Assembly (NCBI GenBank): GCA_002721815.1 | Contig: PBLQ01000061.1 | Location: 195,147 to 259,146 of the forward strand | Direction: 5' to 3' | DNA length: 64,000 nt | Source of the DNA: Myxococcales bacterium | Lineage (GTDB): Bacteria; Myxococcota; UBA727; GCA-2721815 | Shown here: positions 9,062-17,786 of the stretch, piece after piece | How positions within the stretch are numbered: the stretch's first letter is position 1 | Layout: each line of letters opens with the position of its first letter | The notes under the pieces: model-generated | Seen by the model: only the letters and a program-made list of their open reading frames with translations | The model's database searches: none | Told to the model about the DNA's origin: nothing | Position numbers and translations under genes: made by a program

Positions 9062-9579
9062 CTCGTCTCGTCCATCTTTTTGTATTCTTGCGCGTAATTT
9101 TTATAGGTCATCCAGCCACCCGCAATCATCATCTGGTCTTTTTCATTGACCGGTCTTATGACTTTGGCTGGACTTCCCATGACTAAAGAACCGGGTGGGA
9201 TTTGTGTACCGACGGTGACCAGGGCTCCTGCGGCCACCAGCGAGCCTTTTCCGATGGTCGCGTTATCAAGTACGATCGCGCCCATTCCGATGAGACATTC
9301 ATCTTCAACGGTACAGCCATGCAAAACCACATTGTGTCCAACCGTGACGCGATCTCCCACTCGGGTATGACTAAAGCCTTCAGTGAGATGGATGACCGTA
9401 CCGTCTTGTATGGAAGTGTCTTCACCTACTTCAATCTGACCCATATCGCCACGCAACACCACGCTGGGCCACACGCTGGAGCCTGCCCCGATCTTGATTT
9501 GTCCGATCAGGGTTGCCATGGGGTGGATATAAGCCGTGTCGTTGATTGTTGGTGTATTGCCATTAAATGTTTGAATCAT
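9058..9579 (-). CDS. gamma carbonic anhydrase family protein (left-handed beta-helix)
   Basis: 173 residues made of hexapeptide repeats forming a left-handed beta-helix trimer, related to Cam, YrdA, PaaY and CaiE. Candidate metal ligands are the His in DGTVIHLT and the two in VGHNVVLHGC. The conserved PAKVIRPV and the C-terminal helix (YKNYAQEYKKM) are present. True carbonic anhydrase activity cannot be claimed from this; many YrdA-like members show little activity. It begins 2 nt after the DUF192 gene and is the last gene of a tight three-gene minus-strand operon. Confidence 0.88.
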   Translation of the reverse strand: MIQTFNGNTPTINDTAYIHPMATLIGQIKIGAGSSVWPSVVLRGDMGQIEVGEDTSIQDGTVIHLTEGFSHTRVGDRVTVGHNVVLHGCTVEDECLIGMGAIVLDNATIGKGSLVAAGALVTVGTQIPPGSLVMGSPAKVIRPVNEKDQMMIAGGWMTYKNYAQEYKKMDETS

Positions 9580-9581
9580 GT

Positions 9582-10073
9582 CTACCTCACCAAAGCCAAG
9601 TTAATGTCTTGGGTTATAATTTTTTGACCACTTTTGATGTTGTGTTTTCGACAAGTACCGGCGATGACTTCAAGTACGTAACGTGATTGTTTCTCTACGT
9701 GACGAGACTCTAAAGTCATGGGCTCTGCATTTTCCACAATGCCCACGATCTCCATCGCTTCATTAATAAAAATAATGTCCAATGGAACGTAAGTGTTTTT
9801 CATCCAAAAGCTCAATCGCTCGGTATGCGGGAAGATGAAAAACATGCCTTCGTTAGGCTGTAGGCTCTCTCGAAACATCAGCCCTTTTTGACGGTCTGTC
9901 GGGGTTCGGGCGATACTGACCTTTATATTAATTTTTTTATTGGACGTTTCGAGGACAACCGTTGGATTTACTTCTGTTGTTGTAACCAATGTTTTATTTG
10001 TTTCCTGTGGTGAGGTACAGGCAATGCCGATTGCCAGTGAAGATAAGAAAGCAGGTAAGATCGTGGGTGACAT
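9582..10073 (-). CDS. DUF192 lipoprotein
   Basis: 163-residue protein with an N-terminal signal ending in a lipobox (IGIAC, Cys near 19) and a DUF192 domain: VSIARTPTDRQKGLMFRES, FIFPHTERLSFWMKNTYVPLDIIFI, and VLEVIAG near the C-terminus. DUF192 proteins are widespread secreted or membrane-attached proteins with no firmly assigned function. Its ATG directly follows the stop codon of the exonuclease gene (TAA then ATG), so translation is probably coupled. Confidence 0.85.
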   Translation of the reverse strand: MSPTILPAFLSSLAIGIACTSPQETNKTLVTTTEVNPTVVLETSNKKINIKVSIARTPTDRQKGLMFRESLQPNEGMFFIFPHTERLSFWMKNTYVPLDIIFINEAMEIVGIVENAEPMTLESRHVEKQSRYVLEVIAGTCRKHNIKSGQKIITQDINLALVR

Positions 10074-10778
10074 TTAAGTGTTACTTTCTTGGCTCGCATT
10101 CTTTTTAGCGAGGTAAGCTTGGAATGATTTTTCTTGCTCTGTTTTCAATATGTTTTGTTGGTCCATTAAATCCTCTAAGGATTTCCGTCCTATCTTTTTT
10201 CTTAACTTAAGGAGCAGTTCAGCAGTGGCCGTCGCATCAGCCAACGCACGATGGGCGCCATTTAAACTCACACCCCATCGGCGCGAGGCATCGGTCAGTT
10301 TTTTGCCCTTTTTATATTTGTCGAATTCTTTGATGAACACACAAGGGTCTACCCAGGCCAGGGTGGGTAATTCTTTGTTTTCATTTTCAAACGCCTTTTC
10401 TATAAAACGGCGATCAAAGTCGGCGTTATAAGCGACCATAAATGCTGATCTTTCCATGAGCGCTTGCAGCTCGGGCATGACCTCTTGCCACGCAGGGGCG
10501 TGTCGTAGCATCTCGTCTTGAATCCCTGTGAGTTGCTTGATTTCATTGGACAACTCGCCCTTGAACTCGATGAGGTGTGCGCCCTTTGAAATGAGATGGC
10601 CATGACGACAATACACCCAGGCCAACTCAATGATTTGGTCTTTATGTGGGTGGAGGCCCGTGGTTTCAGTGTCTACCACCAAAAAAGGCAGGGAAGCCCA
10701 ATTGGAGGCATTATCGCCTTCATTGGCCATCTGCGTGGTCGGTTTGCCCGAAAATAAAGAAAGTTGGTGTTCGTCCAT
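10074..10778 (-). CDS. DnaQ-like 3'-5' exonuclease with N-terminal clamp motif
   Basis: DEDDh exonuclease of the DNA polymerase III epsilon family, 234 residues. ExoI is VVDTETTGL, ExoII is VAYNADFDRRFIEKAF, and ExoIII is the H-x(4)-D pattern HRALADATATAELL. I prefer the ATG at 10778 over the upstream GTG at 10802 because it gives the compact N-terminus MDEHQLSLFSGK. QLSLF (residues 5-9) matches the pentapeptide by which bacterial polymerases and repair factors bind the beta sliding clamp. The short C-terminal tail does not obviously match the polymerase-binding tail of DnaQ, so it may be a second epsilon-like protein. First gene of the operon with DUF192 and the carbonic anhydrase-like gene. 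Confidence 0.88.
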   Translation of the reverse strand: MDEHQLSLFSGKPTTQMANEGDNASNWASLPFLVVDTETTGLHPHKDQIIELAWVYCRHGHLISKGAHLIEFKGELSNEIKQLTGIQDEMLRHAPAWQEVMPELQALMERSAFMVAYNADFDRRFIEKAFENENKELPTLAWVDPCVFIKEFDKYKKGKKLTDASRRWGVSLNGAHRALADATATAELLLKLRKKIGRKSLEDLMDQQNILKTEQEKSFQAYLAKKNASQESNT

Positions 10779-10918
10779 GATCGTCTTGCACCATGAAACC
10801 ACAACAAGAGACGAAAGCCAACGATTGTAAGATGAACATCAATGCACAGAGCTACGGCACGTTGCTCGTCATCATCGCATGAGGGATAATTGTTGAGAGA
10901 TTCTGGTGTGATGACGGC

Positions 10919-11359
10919 TTAGGCACGCCCTGTGTCATCAAAAAGCAGGAGGGTTTTTCCGATTCGGAGCCGGTCTCCGGGCTTCAAGCTGGCGTCATTG
11001 ACCGCTTGCCCGTTGACTTTGACACCATTGGTGCTCATCAAATCTGCCACGCTGAGGCCATTGGGGTGGGCAAAAATCATGGCATGAGATTTACTCACGG
11101 CAGGGTCTTCCAACAAAATATCGTTGTCGCGCTCATCGAATTGAAGGCGGCTTGCAGCGCCATCGTGTGTGTTCAGATGTTCTTGCATGCGGCTTTGCAA
11201 ACGCTCCGTGAGAATTTGGTCGCCAGAAAGCGTCACTTGCATGGTGATTTCTTGGGTTTGGTCCAAACGACCGATGAGGCGGAAGGTGCCCGGTTTCAAA
11301 TTGAACCGGGTTCCATGTACAGGGCCGTCAATAATTACCAACTGGTTTTGATGCTGCAT
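10919..11359 (-). CDS. FHA domain protein
   Basis: 146-residue phosphothreonine-reader protein. The FHA core is in the C-terminal two thirds: SKSHAMIF, then VADLMSTNGVKVNG (the conserved S-x-x-H and N-G pairs), ending LRIGKTLLLFD. The N-terminal 50 residues (VIIDGPVHGTRFNLKPGTFRLIGR) form the first strands, and a linker of about 30 residues separates the halves. The ATG at 11359 has GGAGG 7 nt upstream, so an in-frame start 8 codons earlier is rejected. The patatin gene diverges 77 bp away. No Ser/Thr kinase gene is seen in the window. Confidence 0.85.
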   Translation of the reverse strand: MQHQNQLVIIDGPVHGTRFNLKPGTFRLIGRLDQTQEITMQVTLSGDQILTERLQSRMQEHLNTHDGAASRLQFDERDNDILLEDPAVSKSHAMIFAHPNGLSVADLMSTNGVKVNGQAVNDASLKPGDRLRIGKTLLLFDDTGRA

Positions 11360-11436
11360 GGGGCGTCCTCCATGAAATCCCAAAAATCCTAAGGGCTTAA
11401 ACCTTTATAGCCCGGGCCCGAGAAAAAAGCAGATTT

Positions 11437-12972
11437 TTGACCTTTTCCGCATTCTTGCATTTGACTGAGGACAGTCCTATTTTCCCTGAAAGATTTTTTC
11501 GGGGGATGGAGGAGTCGGCCTTGTCCGTGCAACAGGACGCATACGACCTGCTACAACAACGTGCCTTTGTTGCTCAGCTTGCCTCAATTGAAATTGCAAT
11601 GGTGCAACAAATGGTGGCCGAACCCAGCTGGCTAACGTCGGAAGATGAGGCAACCTTACGATGGGCATTGTCCATGGCGCGGGTTTCCCAGGTGGTATCC
11701 GACGAGACCCGGCCCCATTCGGCGATCGATGTGGGCCACGCCACTGATATGTTTCGGCAAAAGCTACACAAATTGCTCGCCCCTTGCGTGGGAACCTCAA
11801 TGGTGGTGAGGCGCGATGTGGTGCCTAAACAAATGAAGGCCATTTCAAAGTTGCTCACCGAAGAAAGAGCGGCTTTGTTGAGTTTGTATGGAACTCGGAT
11901 GTCGCCAGAAGCGTTGGATCGTGCTGTTCGGAAGAGACCTCTGGCTTTGGCATTGGGTGGGGGCGGTGGAACCGGCTACGTATTTTTGGGTGCGATGATG
12001 GAATTGGATGAGGCGGGTTTGGTGCCCGATGTCATCGCGGGCAGCTCAATGGGGGCTATCTTGGGCGCTTTCCGGGCAATCACCCCACATTTTCACGTGG
12101 AAGAGATGCGTAAATTGATTTCGTCGCTGTCTTGGTCACGCGTCTTTCGTCTCTTTGAACGAAAAAGTAGGTTTGGCATCCCCGCCACCTTATCCCTCTA
12201 CCTGCGTGAGGTCATCGGCCATGAGTTCGAGCGGGAGGAAGGTTTTTTGGCCCTCAAGGATTTGAGTATTCCTCTGAGGGTGGTGGTGGCCGGCCTGAAA
12301 GGTACTGATGAAGAGAATGCGCTCGATTTGGACCGGTATGCCCACCTGCTCGACGATACGGCCGAAAACCCTTTAAATATGCGCAAAAGGGCTGGTAGCA
12401 TCCTAAAAACGGTGGTGGATTTTGCACGACAGCCCATCAAAAGAATTACTTTGGGTTTGACCGAGCAAAGCCAAACGTTTGATGTGCTGGACGCCATCGG
12501 TTTTTCAGCATCTGTGCCCGGCATGATTCATTACGATATAGAACGGAATGACCCCAGGATGCTGGATTTGGTTGAAGGCATAATGGCCCAAGAAGGTGTT
12601 TCCCGGTTTTTTGATGGTGGCTTTGCAGACAACTTGCCGGGTCTGGACGCGTGGTATGCGGCTCAAGATGGCAGTATTTGCCAAAGAGACCCCTTCGTTC
12701 TGACCCTGGATAGTTTTGCGCCCCAAATATCGCGGCACATATTGTTTTTGCCGCTGATGCGCCTGGCTGCAGAGCGCAGCAAGGAGGGGCGCGCGGTATC
12801 CGACCTAAATATCGAGTATAAAAAGGTTTTATCTCCAATACACGTGGTTCCGAAGGCCGAGGCGTTCGTTCGTGCTGTGAAGAATGGCCGTAACGAAACC
12901 AAGCCTCACATCCCATTCATTCGTAAAATGGTGGGCCCCATTCCTGAGCCGCCTTGCCTAAAATCGTCGTAA
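11437..12972 (+). CDS. patatin-like phospholipase
   Basis: Ser-Asp dyad lipid acyl hydrolase. The oxyanion-hole Gly-rich loop (LALGGGGGTGYVF) precedes the nucleophile elbow GSSMG, with Ser near residue 204 in 511-residue numbering, and the catalytic Asp sits in FFDGGFADNLP near 393. The N-terminal 150 residues are helical without a recognised domain. There is no signal peptide, so a cytoplasmic or effector role is possible. The start is uncertain: TTG 11437 and ATG 11506 lack good ribosome sites, whereas GGAGGA at about 11508-11513 is well placed for TTG 11521 or GTG 11527. Similar proteins occur widely in Myxococcota; the substrate is unknown. Confidence 0.85.
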   Translation: MTFSAFLHLTEDSPIFPERFFRGMEESALSVQQDAYDLLQQRAFVAQLASIEIAMVQQMVAEPSWLTSEDEATLRWALSMARVSQVVSDETRPHSAIDVGHATDMFRQKLHKLLAPCVGTSMVVRRDVVPKQMKAISKLLTEERAALLSLYGTRMSPEALDRAVRKRPLALALGGGGGTGYVFLGAMMELDEAGLVPDVIAGSSMGAILGAFRAITPHFHVEEMRKLISSLSWSRVFRLFERKSRFGIPATLSLYLREVIGHEFEREEGFLALKDLSIPLRVVVAGLKGTDEENALDLDRYAHLLDDTAENPLNMRKRAGSILKTVVDFARQPIKRITLGLTEQSQTFDVLDAIGFSASVPGMIHYDIERNDPRMLDLVEGIMAQEGVSRFFDGGFADNLPGLDAWYAAQDGSICQRDPFVLTLDSFAPQISRHILFLPLMRLAAERSKEGRAVSDLNIEYKKVLSPIHVVPKAEAFVRAVKNGRNETKPHIPFIRKMVGPIPEPPCLKSS

Positions 12973-13298
12973 AGGGCTTTAAACCGAGCTGAAAAAGATC
13001 CAGATTGCTGCACCTTTCTTGTCTGAAAAAGGGTTTAAGCTTTGACAAAGGGGGTTCCGCCCTTTAAAGACCCGATCGTTCAAGACATAGAGTCTTGGCT
13101 ACCAAAAAGGTTATTAAAGCATTTTATGCCATACTTGAGGCAAAAAATATGTGTAAAACCTGGACTGAGACGCCACGCGCCTAAGTGGGCCTCGTCCAAC
13201 ATCAGGCAGCATTTTGCTGTTCAGAGCACCGCTTCTGTTCATAAACCTGACTTTACTGTACTGGAATGCACCTTTTCTTGTGGGGAGAATATTTAGAT
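12973..13298. other. 326-bp intergenic stretch without a convincing gene
   Basis: Lies between the patatin gene and the Fic-like gene. It contains a small hairpin (aaaggg paired with ccctttt-like sequence, 13047-13065) without a U-run and a TTGACA at 13042 with no good -10 at 16-18 nt. An 84-codon open frame here has no ribosome site and an unprotein-like composition, so I do not call it. Confidence 0.5.
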
Positions 13299-14135
13299 AT
13301 GTCTTTTGATTTTGATGATTTTGAAGTTCGAGGCCGGTTTTACGATATCGAAGAGAAAACCGAAGTGCTTCGGGAGCTGATGGGAACGCTTTATAAAGAA
13401 GAGCAAGACGACCTTCACGAAGCCTGGGCCATTGCTTACATTCACCACGATTGCGCCCTAGACGGGACGGTTTTAAATCATGAAGAACTGCGTCCGGTTT
13501 GTTCTCGCAAGGTGGCGCAGACCCCTCGTGCCATGAACGGCGTTCAGTTGGTACGTAACCATCACGAATTATTGAGCCAGTTGCTGGGACAAAAAAGCTT
13601 CGCATCAAAAGGAGAGGCGCTCGTTTTGGATGTGCAAGCGTTGGTGGATTTAAACGAGGCCATCATGCTGAATTTGCCTCGAAAAAAGCCGGGACAATGG
13701 CGTAAAGAAATGCCTTTGCACCGCACTTACTTTCACACCTTCATGGAGCCTGAAGAAATCCAGCAGGGCCTGGAAGCGGTTTGTCGAGCCACCACTGAGG
13801 AAGAATTTCAAAGCCAGCATCCGGTCAACCAAGCGGCATTGTTTCACCACGCGTTCATGCAGGTTTTTCCCTTCGCAGAAGGTACCGGGACCATTGGGCG
13901 CCACTTGATGAATAGCTTTTTGGTGCGCGGTGGGTATGACCCCTGCGTGATTCACGCCAGCGACCGTCAAGCATACTACGAAGCGTTGCTACATGGTCCT
14001 GAAGGCCTCAGAGCCTTGATTCTCGATAGCCTGGAAGCCCAACTGGAGGCCCAAATCAAATATGTGAAGGGTTTGATCCGAGAGCGGGAAAAACAGAACC
14101 AACGTCCCAACAACTATCGTGGGCTGGCTGTTTGA
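13299..14135 (+). CDS. Fic-domain-like protein with degenerate active site
   Basis: 278 residues from the ATG at 13299, chosen because ggggaga lies about 10 nt upstream. The fold resembles Fic AMP-transferases: an N-terminal helix pair containing DCALDGTVLNHEEL (compare the S-x-x-x-EGN inhibitory/alignment region), GVQLVRNHHELL, and a core motif at residues 189-201, VFPFAEGTGTIGR. The canonical motif is HPFxxGNGRxxR; here the catalytic His is Phe190, Asn is Thr196 and the first Arg is Thr198, while the final Arg201 remains. Classic AMPylation is therefore unlikely. It could be a scaffold or carry another activity. Followed by a strong terminator. Confidence 0.75.
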   Translation: MSFDFDDFEVRGRFYDIEEKTEVLRELMGTLYKEEQDDLHEAWAIAYIHHDCALDGTVLNHEELRPVCSRKVAQTPRAMNGVQLVRNHHELLSQLLGQKSFASKGEALVLDVQALVDLNEAIMLNLPRKKPGQWRKEMPLHRTYFHTFMEPEEIQQGLEAVCRATTEEEFQSQHPVNQAALFHHAFMQVFPFAEGTGTIGRHLMNSFLVRGGYDPCVIHASDRQAYYEALLHGPEGLRALILDSLEAQLEAQIKYVKGLIREREKQNQRPNNYRGLAV

Positions 14136-14157
14136 GCTGTCGCTGCAAGTATTTGAA

Positions 14158-14187
14158 AGAAAAGGGGCATTGAGCCCCTTTTTTTTG
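14158..14187 (+). terminator. rho-independent terminator after Fic-like gene
   Basis: An aaaggggc stem pairs with gcccctttt around a 5-base loop and ends in about eight T residues. Confidence 0.88.
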
Positions 14188-14321
14188 GTTTTTGAAGGAT
14201 TTCATTGCACCGGCCCATCTTGACAAATGCCCATCAGAAAGCCTACCTAATAGGCGCTTATTGAGCCAGGCGATCGGGTGATCTTCCCCTTGGATCTCAC
14301 CGCCTTGAGGAGCAACGCAAC

Positions 14322-15965
14322 ATGACTGAAACGGGTAATGCATCCAAAGAAAACGAACAAAAAGCACCGGGGATATATAATCCAGGTATTAATCCTGAGA
14401 GCGTGCCATCGGTAATCATTCAAATCGCCGTGTTTGCGCTGGTGGTGACCGGAGCTTTGGCTTGGTATTACTCCTACGTTTCTGAGCTTAAACGGGTGGC
14501 CGAGCTTTTTGCAAAAGCCCGTGAGGTTCAGGCAGGGGGTGACGCCACCGCATTCCTCGAAGCACGCAAGTATTACATCGAAACAGGTAAAATCGAAGAC
14601 GACGATAGTTTGCTGGCTCACATGGGCGAGGTGACCGCTCTTTTGTACGGCGTCTACGGCATGGACGACTTGGCCGGCGAGGCCGGTGATTATCTGTCCT
14701 TGATGCGTTCTCGTGATTTACGAAAAGCAGAACGTTACGCGGCAGAGGCATACTATTACCTGGGCCAAGGCCGCAGCAATCCCGAGGCTTATGGCCAAGC
14801 GGAGAGCGTCATCACAGCCATCACCTCCCAAGGGATTCGCCACGGTAAAATTCTACACGCACTGTCTTTGTCGGTGTTGGGTCAGGGCAGACCCGCAGAA
14901 GCACAAAGAGCGGCTGAAGAAGGCATGAAGTTGGCAACTGGTTTGGTGCGACTGCCCATCGCTCAGGGCGACGCATTGTTGGCACAGGAGAACTACGGCT
15001 CAGCACGTGCTTCCTACGCGAAGGCTCTAGCGACCAATGGCCAGCACATTTGGGCGCGGACCGCCATTCAGCTCACCGACGCCATCACCCGTGAGGGCAA
15101 GCCAGCGCTGTTGTTGCGTGAATGCGATAAGCTGCTCCGCGAACTTGAAACGCTGCACCCCGAGAACCCACCAGTGCGTACCAAAGCATTTATTCTTTCC
15201 ACCAAAGGCGAAGTCTTTTTCGTGGACGGACAATCGGAAGCGGCGCTCAAGTCCGCCAACGATTCCTTGGCGCTGTTTCCATTTAACGACCGTGCGCATT
15301 TGTTGAAAGGTCGTGCGCTGGCACGTTTGGGCAAGAACGACGAAGCCAAAGCAGCTTTCGCAGAAGCCACGAAACTGTCTCCGAAGAGTTTGGACGTGGC
15401 GAAGCAAATCGCTTGGTACATGAACTACATGGAAGACAAAGAGGGCGCGCTTGCGGTTCTTGAAGCGGTCAAAACGGCCAATGAAGAAGAAAGTCTCGTC
15501 TACCCAGAACTGGTGAAGGCATATATCGCCCTCGAAAAAGTGGACGAAGCAAAGGCCGCGGCCGAAGAAACCATCAAGCGTTTGGGTGATGCGCATGAAC
15601 TGGGCAACCTGTCTATGGCGCGCGTTCACATCGCTAAAAAAGAAGCCGACGAGGCCAAAGCACAGTTGGTGGAAGCCCATACCAACAAAGGCAAGCCATG
15701 GGCGGAGCTCACCGTGGAGTTAGCCAGATTTGGCGCCCTGGGTGGCGATAAGTTGGGGGCGGCAAACACCTTCGTAGAGGTCATTAAGCTTTACGAAAAA
15801 GAAAACGCACCAGTGGAGCAGATGTACGAAGCATATACCCGCGCTGCCACCGCCATGAAGGCCGTGGGCTTGTGGGCTCAGTTGCAAAAGTCCAAAGAGC
15901 TCGAGGCTGAGGCCAAGCTTTTGTGGGAAAAAGCACCCGAGGCACCGGCCGCCGCGACACCTTAG
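14322..15965 (+). CDS. membrane-anchored TPR protein
   Basis: 547 residues. One membrane helix near the N-terminus (about 30-52, IIQIAVFALVVTGALAWYY) is followed by a long Ala/Glu/Lys-rich helical domain of tetratricopeptide repeats, for example LAQENYGSARASYAKALATN, LKGRALARLGKNDEAKAAF and KAYIALEKVDEAKAAAEETI. Orientation suggests the TPR domain is periplasmic with a short cytoplasmic tail. It resembles envelope scaffolds; no partner is identifiable from the neighbours. It ends in a short Ala/Pro tail (APEAPAAATP) and a bidirectional terminator follows. Confidence 0.78.
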   Translation: MTETGNASKENEQKAPGIYNPGINPESVPSVIIQIAVFALVVTGALAWYYSYVSELKRVAELFAKAREVQAGGDATAFLEARKYYIETGKIEDDDSLLAHMGEVTALLYGVYGMDDLAGEAGDYLSLMRSRDLRKAERYAAEAYYYLGQGRSNPEAYGQAESVITAITSQGIRHGKILHALSLSVLGQGRPAEAQRAAEEGMKLATGLVRLPIAQGDALLAQENYGSARASYAKALATNGQHIWARTAIQLTDAITREGKPALLLRECDKLLRELETLHPENPPVRTKAFILSTKGEVFFVDGQSEAALKSANDSLALFPFNDRAHLLKGRALARLGKNDEAKAAFAEATKLSPKSLDVAKQIAWYMNYMEDKEGALAVLEAVKTANEEESLVYPELVKAYIALEKVDEAKAAAEETIKRLGDAHELGNLSMARVHIAKKEADEAKAQLVEAHTNKGKPWAELTVELARFGALGGDKLGAANTFVEVIKLYEKENAPVEQMYEAYTRAATAMKAVGLWAQLQKSKELEAEAKLLWEKAPEAPAAATP

Positions 15966-15988
15966 TTGTATTGACAAAATATAAAATT

Positions 15989-16027
15989 CAAAAAAGCAGC
16001 ATCGTGTATCCGTATGCTGCTTTTTTC
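15989..16027. terminator. bidirectional terminator between convergent genes
   Basis: A strong stem, aaaaaagcagcat against atgctgctttttt with a short loop, gives A/T runs on both sides, so it can stop transcription of both the TPR gene and the opposing regulatory kinase gene. Confidence 0.88.
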
Positions 16028-16044
16028 GTTATGAACCATTCGAC

Positions 16045-16875
16045 TTATTTCTGTGAGCCAAACCGTTCGTCGTGCAGATGAATAATCTTTGCCGCGGTTT
16101 CTTCTACGGCTTTGCCTGTGACGTCGTGTACAGCCCATGAAGGGTGACTTTGATAAAAAGTGCGGCACCACTGTAGCTCTTGGCGAACGTTGTCACGCAT
16201 GGCGTAGGTGCTTTCTGAAGGCATGCCCAGGTGCTTGAGCCGTTCGCGACGAATGCGAACCAGGGTGGGCAAATCAATGATCAAGGCATGCACACGGTTT
16301 TGGTCGATGTTCGACAGTTCTGTAGGTGCAGGAATATGTGGCACCAAGGGAACATTGGCCACTTTAAAACCTTTTTGGGCCAAATAAGTGGAGAGGGGGG
16401 TTTTTGAGGTACGCGACAACCCGACTAAGACGATGTCTGCTTTTTCCAAGTGACGTGGCTCTTGCCCATCGTCGTGCTTAACGGCGAACTCCACAGCCTC
16501 CACGCGCTTGTAATAGTCAGCATCGAGACCTGCTTTAAGACCAGACTGCATGGCGGGGTTGATGGCCAGAAACTGGGAGAGTTTGACAATGAGTGAGCCA
16601 ATCAGGTCGTGGGTATCCACTTCGAGCGCTTCGGCCAAAGTCAGAATGTGCTGCCGCAACTCGGTATCCACCAATGTGTAGGCCACAAAGGCATCTTCTG
16701 CGTGCGCCAACTTGATAATGCGATCCACTTCATCTTGATGCCGAATCTTTAAGAAATATCGAATTTTGACCTTACGGGCCGGAAATTGGAGCAAAGCCGC
16801 TGAAACGACCTTTTCTGCGGTCTCACCGGTGGCATCGGAGACAATAAAAACCTTTTTGGGGCCGTCACTTTTCAT
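16045..16875 (-). CDS. ppsR: PEP synthase / pyruvate phosphate dikinase regulatory protein
   Basis: Bifunctional serine/threonine kinase and Pi-dependent pyrophosphorylase (DUF299 family) that inactivates and reactivates PEP synthase or pyruvate phosphate dikinase. It shows the N-terminal VFIVSDATGETAEKVV, the P-loop-like VGLSRTSKTPLSTYLA, and the C-terminal WAVHDVTGKAVEETAAKI. From the ATG at 16875 it is 276 residues, the family length; ggagc directly upstream supports that start over a frame opening 16 codons earlier. The target enzyme gene is not in this window. Gene name assigned by family; the PPDK-type PDRP cannot be excluded. Confidence 0.9.
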   Translation of the reverse strand: MKSDGPKKVFIVSDATGETAEKVVSAALLQFPARKVKIRYFLKIRHQDEVDRIIKLAHAEDAFVAYTLVDTELRQHILTLAEALEVDTHDLIGSLIVKLSQFLAINPAMQSGLKAGLDADYYKRVEAVEFAVKHDDGQEPRHLEKADIVLVGLSRTSKTPLSTYLAQKGFKVANVPLVPHIPAPTELSNIDQNRVHALIIDLPTLVRIRRERLKHLGMPSESTYAMRDNVRQELQWCRTFYQSHPSWAVHDVTGKAVEETAAKIIHLHDERFGSQK

Positions 16876-16953
16876 GGATGCTCCTTTTTTTTCAAAATCG
16901 GATGCGCTACGCATGATGGCCACAGTTCACATCGGCTTTCAAGGAGTCTGCGC

Positions 16954-17721
16954 ATGCGTCAATTACCCATCTTAGCTACCATTTCCTTTTTGGGCTGTTT
17001 GCTTTTCTCCACTGAAGGGCAAGCGCGCAATGGCGCCTTTTATTTCCAGGTGGCCCCAGGGTACGGCACTTACGAAACCACAGAAGTGGTCATCGACAAG
17101 TCAGGCAACTATCCAGAAACGAATTTCACCCCCAGTCTGCAAATGGGTCTCAACCTGTTTGGATACGGTGGTTTTTACGGCGAATTCACGGCGTTTGGGT
17201 GGGACCTGACTTCGAGCAATATCGGAGGGGGCGGTTTTGCGGGCGGTGGCGTGCGCATTCTACCTTTAGAGCTGTTGCAGTATCTGTGGCCACACGTTTG
17301 GCCCGACATGCCATTGATTCCCACAGCCTCAAATCCCGAAGGTGTCAGCTGGCACGATCGCCCTTTTGAGCTGGGTTTGTCCTGGGGCATGGGCTACCAC
17401 ATGCTCGGTGAAGAATACGCCTACGAAGCCGAGTACACGAAATTCGGCATCGACTTGCAGTATTTTGTCACCGACACCTTTGCCGTGGGCTTGGATTTTC
17501 CTTTTTACACGCCAACGTTTGAACCAGTAAGGGTGGTCGATTGGGAAGACAACCGCGTGGCATGTGTGGACGGTCGTGACTTTGTTTTGGCGGGGCCCAA
17601 TACGTACCTCACTTATAACAAAGACCAGATCACCGACGACACCTGTACCGGCGTCGCTCCCCGGGCTGGCTTTTCGGCTGCCTACCTCACCATCACCATG
17701 CTGGCCGACTTTGGCATCTAG
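16954..17721 (+). CDS. predicted outer-membrane beta-barrel protein, unknown function
   Basis: 255 residues with a signal peptide (hydrophobic 6-19, cleavage near EGQARNG) and a mature chain of alternating strands rich in Gly and aromatic residues (VAPGYGTYETTEVVI, GLNLFGYGGFYGEFTAFGWD), ending in YLTITMLADFGI, a possible terminal beta-strand. Two Cys residues near the C-terminus (VACVDG and DTCTGV) could form a disulphide in an extracellular loop. A good ribosome site (aaggag) precedes the ATG. No family is recognised. Confidence 0.6.
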   Translation: MRQLPILATISFLGCLLFSTEGQARNGAFYFQVAPGYGTYETTEVVIDKSGNYPETNFTPSLQMGLNLFGYGGFYGEFTAFGWDLTSSNIGGGGFAGGGVRILPLELLQYLWPHVWPDMPLIPTASNPEGVSWHDRPFELGLSWGMGYHMLGEEYAYEAEYTKFGIDLQYFVTDTFAVGLDFPFYTPTFEPVRVVDWEDNRVACVDGRDFVLAGPNTYLTYNKDQITDDTCTGVAPRAGFSAAYLTITMLADFGI

Positions 17722-17725
17722 ACAC

Positions 17726-17766
17726 AAAAAAACCTCGCTGCCACATGTGCGCTGCGAGGTTTTTTG
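17726..17766. terminator. bidirectional terminator
   Basis: A 12-bp stem (aaaaaacctcgc against gcgaggtttttt) with A and T tails lies between the convergent barrel and thioredoxin genes. Confidence 0.9.
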
Positions 17767-17786
17767 AGCAACAAAGGGGCAGTGAC

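Noticed and set aside
13042..13296. 84-codon frame upstream of the Fic-like gene
   Set aside because: No ribosome site, poor protein-like composition, and it overlaps the ribosome site region of the next gene.
15027..15680. 217-codon minus-strand frame
   Set aside because: Antisense of the TPR repeats; composition (many Phe, Arg, His, Cys) is typical of a shadow.
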